This document shows positions 31,106-34,341 of a DNA stretch of 34,341 bases, piece by piece. Both the position numbers and the translations under genes were made by a program. Numbering within the stretch: position 1 is the stretch's first letter; the number at the start of each line of letters is the position of its first letter. Source of the DNA: CBFGTV01 sp965652145 (lineage in GTDB: Bacteria; Bacillota; Clostridia; Peptostreptococcales; Natronincolaceae). The stretch spans positions 1-34,341 of the forward strand of contig CBFGTV010000034.1 of the NCBI GenBank assembly GCA_965652145.1. Reading direction: 5' to 3'. The notes under the pieces were generated by a model. That model was not told the DNA's origin. It saw only the letters and a program-made list of their open reading frames with translations, and did no database searches.

Positions 31106-31177
31106 AGCAAGATATGCAAAGAATATAAAAAAATAAGCAAGATTTGTGCAGAATAGGGTTTGTGATTCAAGTATAAT
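31106..31177 (+). promoter_or_regulatory. Direct-repeat operator and -10 of the MATE transporter gene
   Basis: Two 20-bp direct repeats, at 31106-31125 and 31136-31155, match at 16 of 20 positions (both start AGCAAGAT and end AGAATA) and are 30 bp apart, close to three helical turns. A perfect TATAAT lies at 31172-31177. The second repeat covers where the -35 should be, and that -35 is poor (CAGAAT). This is the layout of promoters activated by AraC-type proteins bound in tandem. Confidence 0.55.
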
Positions 31178-31235
31178 GTAAGTGCCTGTTGGCTTTTTCT
31201 TGGGCCAGGACAAAATAAAAGAGGACGGACAAAAA

Positions 31236-32633
31236 ATGAGTGCAATTTTAAATTCTAAGGATCGTAGCAGAAGAGAATTTGTGTTAGAGGGAAACATGTG
31301 GCGGGTAGTATGGCTTATTTCCCTGCCATTGGCTATTTATAATGGTTTTAATCATCTATTTAGCTTTCTGGACACCATGATGGCCTCTCATTTGGGAACA
31401 GAGGTGGTTTCAGCCGTAGCCTATCTGGCTCAAATTAAAACCATGATTGCCGCAATTGGTGCCGGCCTGGCAGTCGGGGGCGGAATCATTGTAGCCAGAT
31501 ATTATGGTGCAGGTAAAATAGATATAGCAAAAAAATATGTCAATACGGTATTTTTTCTGGCTTTAATAATTGGAGCCCTTATTTTACTTATTATGGTACC
31601 CATGGCAAGGCCCATTCTGCGGCTGGCCAATACCCCAGAAGAATTAATTAATGTTGGTACCAATTATTTTATAGTAGAAATTATTATGATTATTGCAATC
31701 TTTATCAACAATGTTTATATTGCTGTAGAAAAGGCAAAGGGCAATACCAAAAAAATATTATATTTGAATTTAATTGTCATTGGTATAAAGCTTCCCCTTA
31801 CGGCCCTATTTGTCTATGTTTTAAACTATGGTATTACCATGATGGCCATAGCTACTTTAATTGCTCACCTTGTTTTGACAATCTATGCCATGATCAGTAT
31901 GCTAAAGCGAGATAATATTTTTAGATTGTCATTAAAAAGTGTTGATTTTTCCAGGAAAACGGTAAGGCCAATTATCATCCTTGCCTTACCCATATTCTTT
32001 GAAAAATTTGCCTTTAGCTTTGGAAAGGTAATTGTCAATTCCATGAGTACCTTCTATGGCAGTATGGTGGTAGGGGCCCTGGGGGTTTCAAATAATATAG
32101 CTGGAGTCGTAACCAGCGCCTGCAATGGGTTTCAGGATGGTGAAGCCTCTATTATCAGCCAAAACCTGGGGAATAAAAATTTTGAAAGGGCTATATCTGC
32201 CTTTAAAAAAACCCTGGTAATCAGCCTGGTGATGGGAGGAATTGGCCTGGTATTATCCACTATTTTCATGGACCCTATTATTAACATATTTTCTAAGGGC
32301 GATCTTCAATTTGCCCAGGAAATTAAAAATATCTATCGGTATGAACGATATGCCCTTGTGACTCTGACCCTTGCCTCATCGGTTATGGGGCTTCTCTATG
32401 GCTTTGGCTATACAAGGCTGACACTGGTGATTAACTTTCTTCGTTTATTTTTATTTAGAATCCCCAGCTTATACCTATTGCAGCGATTCACCAGCTTAGG
32501 CAGTGAAAGCGTAGGCCTTGCCATGATGATCAGTAACAGCATGGTGGGTATAACGGCAGCCATTGTGTGCTTCGTGGTGATTCAAAAAATGAGAAAAGAA
32601 GGCGGCTATCAGCAATTACTGGCTGCTGAGTAA
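31236..32633 (+). CDS. MATE-family multidrug/Na+ efflux transporter
   Basis: A 465-residue membrane protein with about twelve helices in two pseudo-repeated halves, as in the MATE family. The first helix block is WLISLPLAIYNGFNHLFSFLD, with LDTMMASHLGTE corresponding to the family's conserved first loop. AIGAGLAVGGGIIVARYYGAG and the second-half counterpart VVGALGVSNNIAGVV follow, and the mid-protein PIFFEKFAF opens the C-terminal half. MATE pumps export drugs, dyes or metabolites in exchange for Na+ or H+. The substrate is unknown; control by the divergent AraC regulator suggests an inducible pump. The ATG at 31236 was chosen over GTG at 31182 because it begins the family-like sequence; its ribosome site is weak. 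Confidence 0.92.
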   Translation: MSAILNSKDRSRREFVLEGNMWRVVWLISLPLAIYNGFNHLFSFLDTMMASHLGTEVVSAVAYLAQIKTMIAAIGAGLAVGGGIIVARYYGAGKIDIAKKYVNTVFFLALIIGALILLIMVPMARPILRLANTPEELINVGTNYFIVEIIMIIAIFINNVYIAVEKAKGNTKKILYLNLIVIGIKLPLTALFVYVLNYGITMMAIATLIAHLVLTIYAMISMLKRDNIFRLSLKSVDFSRKTVRPIIILALPIFFEKFAFSFGKVIVNSMSTFYGSMVVGALGVSNNIAGVVTSACNGFQDGEASIISQNLGNKNFERAISAFKKTLVISLVMGGIGLVLSTIFMDPIINIFSKGDLQFAQEIKNIYRYERYALVTLTLASSVMGLLYGFGYTRLTLVINFLRLFLFRIPSLYLLQRFTSLGSESVGLAMMISNSMVGITAAIVCFVVIQKMRKEGGYQQLLAAE

Positions 32634-32636
32634 AGG

Positions 32637-32676
32637 AGCAGGAGGTCAACTACTAACAGTGGGCCTCCTGCTGTAT
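32637..32676 (+). terminator. Terminator-like hairpin after the MATE gene
   Basis: AGCAGGAGG (32637-32645) pairs perfectly with CCTCCTGCT (32664-32672) across an 18-base loop. The following T-tract is poor (GTATTATTGC). Confidence 0.6.
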
Positions 32677-32975
32677 TATTGCTTCTATTCTAAAAATTTG
32701 TTTTACTTTTGTAACAGCCAGAATAATTCTTGCCAAAGCAATATTTAGCTGAAAGGCCTGTTCCCCTATTAACGTAGTCTAGCCCTGTCTTTAAAGCAAA
32801 AGCTTATCCGCAATCACGCTCATCCATAACATAACTATATTTCTAGCCCTATTAATACTGTCCTTGTTTTAGCCCTATTCCACATTAGATTAACTTTAAA
32901 AAAAGTACTATGATAACAGGATATGTCATAGAAATACAGAATACTAAATGAATGATCTTTGACGAGGTAAAAGGT
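32677..32975. other. Non-coding spacer with TAGCCCT repeats
   Basis: These ~300 bases hold no plausible gene. TAGCCCT occurs at 32780, 32844 and 32870, the last two as TAGCCCTATT 26 bp apart. TATGAT just upstream of the sensor gene could be a -10 but has no recognisable -35. GAGGTAAAAGGT precedes the ATG at 32976. Confidence 0.4.
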
Positions 32976-34341
32976 ATGAATAAAAGAAGCTTAAAATTTA
33001 AAATACCATTTTTTGTTATGGTTTTTGCAATTGCATGTGTGCTCTTAACGGGGATGTTATCTCAATATATAGCAACTCAAAATATAGAGGTAAATGTTGT
33101 AAATAAAAATCTTGTGATTTCCAGAATGATTAGTCAGCAGATTCATATTTACTTAGAAAATGCAAAAAGTACGGTGATTACCGCAGCAAATTTTTCCTCC
33201 CAAAGCTATGGAGATTTAGAGGAGGTAAAAAGAGAGATCTTTAGAATATATGATAATTTTACTTATTTTGATTTAATTTTTTATATGAGTAACGAATCCC
33301 AGATGGTATTTTCTAAACCAGCCAATGACCATGTTAAGAGTAGAAGCTATGAGGATCGAAGCTATTATTGGGACATTATGGATGGTAAAGAGGTTACGGT
33401 AAGCCCTTTGTTAGTTAGCAGTGTGTTAAATGAACCCCACTTTATTATTGCTGCTCCTGTGTATAATTCTAAAAATGAAATTATTGGATTAATAGGTGCT
33501 GGACTCCCCTTAAAAAATATTATACAGATCGTTCAGCGTACGCAAGCCCATTTTAACGGTATCATATGGGTAGCTGATGCCCAGGGGGTTATGGCGATTC
33601 ATCCTGATATTACCAGTTCAAAGGATTTAATTATGATTCCTAACAGCCATGTTCAAGTAGAGGAGGAAGTAACTGATTTTATCAACATCTTAAGGAATAA
33701 ACGGGATGTGATGGCTTCCTACAAGGTTGAAGATGAAATTTATTATGGAGCGATTTCCTTTGTACCTGATGAGGATTGGATGGTTGTCGTAGAGCAACAT
33801 CAAGACACAGTTTTTTTAGCGGTAATTCAGTTAAAAAGACAATTAAAGCTTGTGATAATGGCAGTTATCTTTATAGCCCTATTATCTGGTTTTATATTGG
33901 CAAAACAAATTACTAATCCTATAGAAATGCTAGTAAATAAAGTCAGGCAGTTAAGCTATGGTCTCAGGGGTGAAATAGCTGAAGACTTAAAGATGCAGGT
34001 TAAAGACGAAATAGGAGAGCTTGAAGGTGCCTTTCATGGAATGACAATTCAATTAAATGAAAGCTTTAATAAGTTGAATCAGTCTTATATCAGGGAAAAT
34101 CATCTTCAGCAATATCTAAATAATATATTGGGTAGTGTAGCTAATGGTATCGTTGTAATTAATCAAGAATACCTGATTACAATTTATAATAAGGAAGCAG
34201 AGAATCTATTAGAATTTCCTCAGAATACATTTCTGCGAAGGCATATTAAGGTGTTTTTAGATAGCATTGGTGTAGACCTGGGTTCCATCATTGAGGATGT
34301 AATGATAAACAATAAGGTTGTTAAGGATATTGAGATGACTG
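32976..34341 (+). CDS. Membrane sensor (Cache-HAMP-PAS), probably histidine kinase, 3' end missing
   Basis: The reading frame opens with ATG 32976 and stays open to the window edge (455 codons plus one base). Domains in order: N-terminal transmembrane helix (~residues 8-28), an extracellular dCache-type domain (~30-285) with DRSYYWDIMDGKEVTVSPL and the distal YYGAISFVPDEDWMVVVEQ, and a second helix (~290-310, LVIMAVIFIALLSGFIL). A HAMP domain follows (~311-365, ITNPIEMLV ... EIGELEGAF), then the start of a PAS domain (~385 on, NNILGSVANGIVVINQEYLITIYNKEAE). The C-terminus is cut off, so a histidine kinase is the most likely identity but a methyl-accepting chemotaxis protein or diguanylate cyclase is possible. 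The PAS after HAMP argues for a kinase or cyclase. Confidence 0.85.
   Translation, partial: MNKRSLKFKIPFFVMVFAIACVLLTGMLSQYIATQNIEVNVVNKNLVISRMISQQIHIYLENAKSTVITAANFSSQSYGDLEEVKREIFRIYDNFTYFDLIFYMSNESQMVFSKPANDHVKSRSYEDRSYYWDIMDGKEVTVSPLLVSSVLNEPHFIIAAPVYNSKNEIIGLIGAGLPLKNIIQIVQRTQAHFNGIIWVADAQGVMAIHPDITSSKDLIMIPNSHVQVEEEVTDFINILRNKRDVMASYKVEDEIYYGAISFVPDEDWMVVVEQHQDTVFLAVIQLKRQLKLVIMAVIFIALLSGFILAKQITNPIEMLVNKVRQLSYGLRGEIAEDLKMQVKDEIGELEGAFHGMTIQLNESFNKLNQSYIRENHLQQYLNNILGSVANGIVVINQEYLITIYNKEAENLLEFPQNTFLRRHIKVFLDSIGVDLGSIIEDVMINNKVVKDIEMT

Overview
The window looks like chromosome from a low-GC, endospore-forming, probably anaerobic Firmicute of the class Clostridia (Alkaliphilus-like is a guess). 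The signs are AT-rich spacers, strong AGGAGG ribosome binding sites, intrinsic terminators with U-tracts, a ger spore-germination operon, a rubrerythrin, a type III glutamine synthetase and an HPr with the regulatory Ser46. Most of it is ordinary housekeeping and sporulation-related chromosome. I see no phage, insertion-sequence transposase, CRISPR array, tRNA or rRNA.

Layout. 1-441: 3' part of a YkuD-type L,D-transpeptidase gene with a peptidoglycan-binding tail. 481-4517 (minus): germinant receptor operon in the order gerA-gerC-small 'D-like' gene-gerB. 4803-5174: FMN-binding lipoprotein, followed by a 163-bp MITE-like repeat lying between the gene and its terminator. 5534-5671: 45-residue protein gene with its own strong promoter and terminator. 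5967-8615: soluble multi-PAS orphan histidine kinase with a sigma-H-like promoter and a possible 0A box upstream. 8781-9011: small membrane protein. 9146-13911: complete pyruvate dehydrogenase-type complex, pdhABCD. 14168-15382: PP2C-type phosphatase fused to a degenerate receiver. 15557-15826: HPr. 15841-16054: candidate structured RNA ending in a perfect terminator. 16345-18291: type III glutamine synthetase. 18406-19380: 43-residue protein, YtxH-like and DUF948-like envelope proteins. 19614-28255: arginine operon argCJBD-carAB behind a promoter and two putative ARG boxes 21 bp apart. 28536-29460: Crp/Fnr-family regulator overlapping a Cys-rich membrane-anchored miniprotein. 29573-30139: rubrerythrin. 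30214-32633: AraC regulator divergent from a MATE transporter, with a 30-bp-period direct repeat between them. 32976-end: Cache-HAMP-PAS membrane sensor, cut off by the window edge.

How the parts fit. The arginine block makes ornithine from glutamate through the acetyl cycle, plus carbamoyl phosphate. ArgJ recycles the acetyl group, so argA is not required; argF, argG and argH are not in the window. The glutamine synthetase supplies glutamine, the nitrogen donor for CarA. The PDH complex would make acetyl-CoA and NADH, which is notable in an organism expected to use pyruvate:ferredoxin oxidoreductase. The orphan kinase, ger operon and L,D-transpeptidase fit a spore-former's life cycle. The items I would check first are the RNA at 15841-16054, the MITE-like repeat, the sigma-H/0A control of the orphan kinase, and the miniproteins at 5534, 18406 and 29221.
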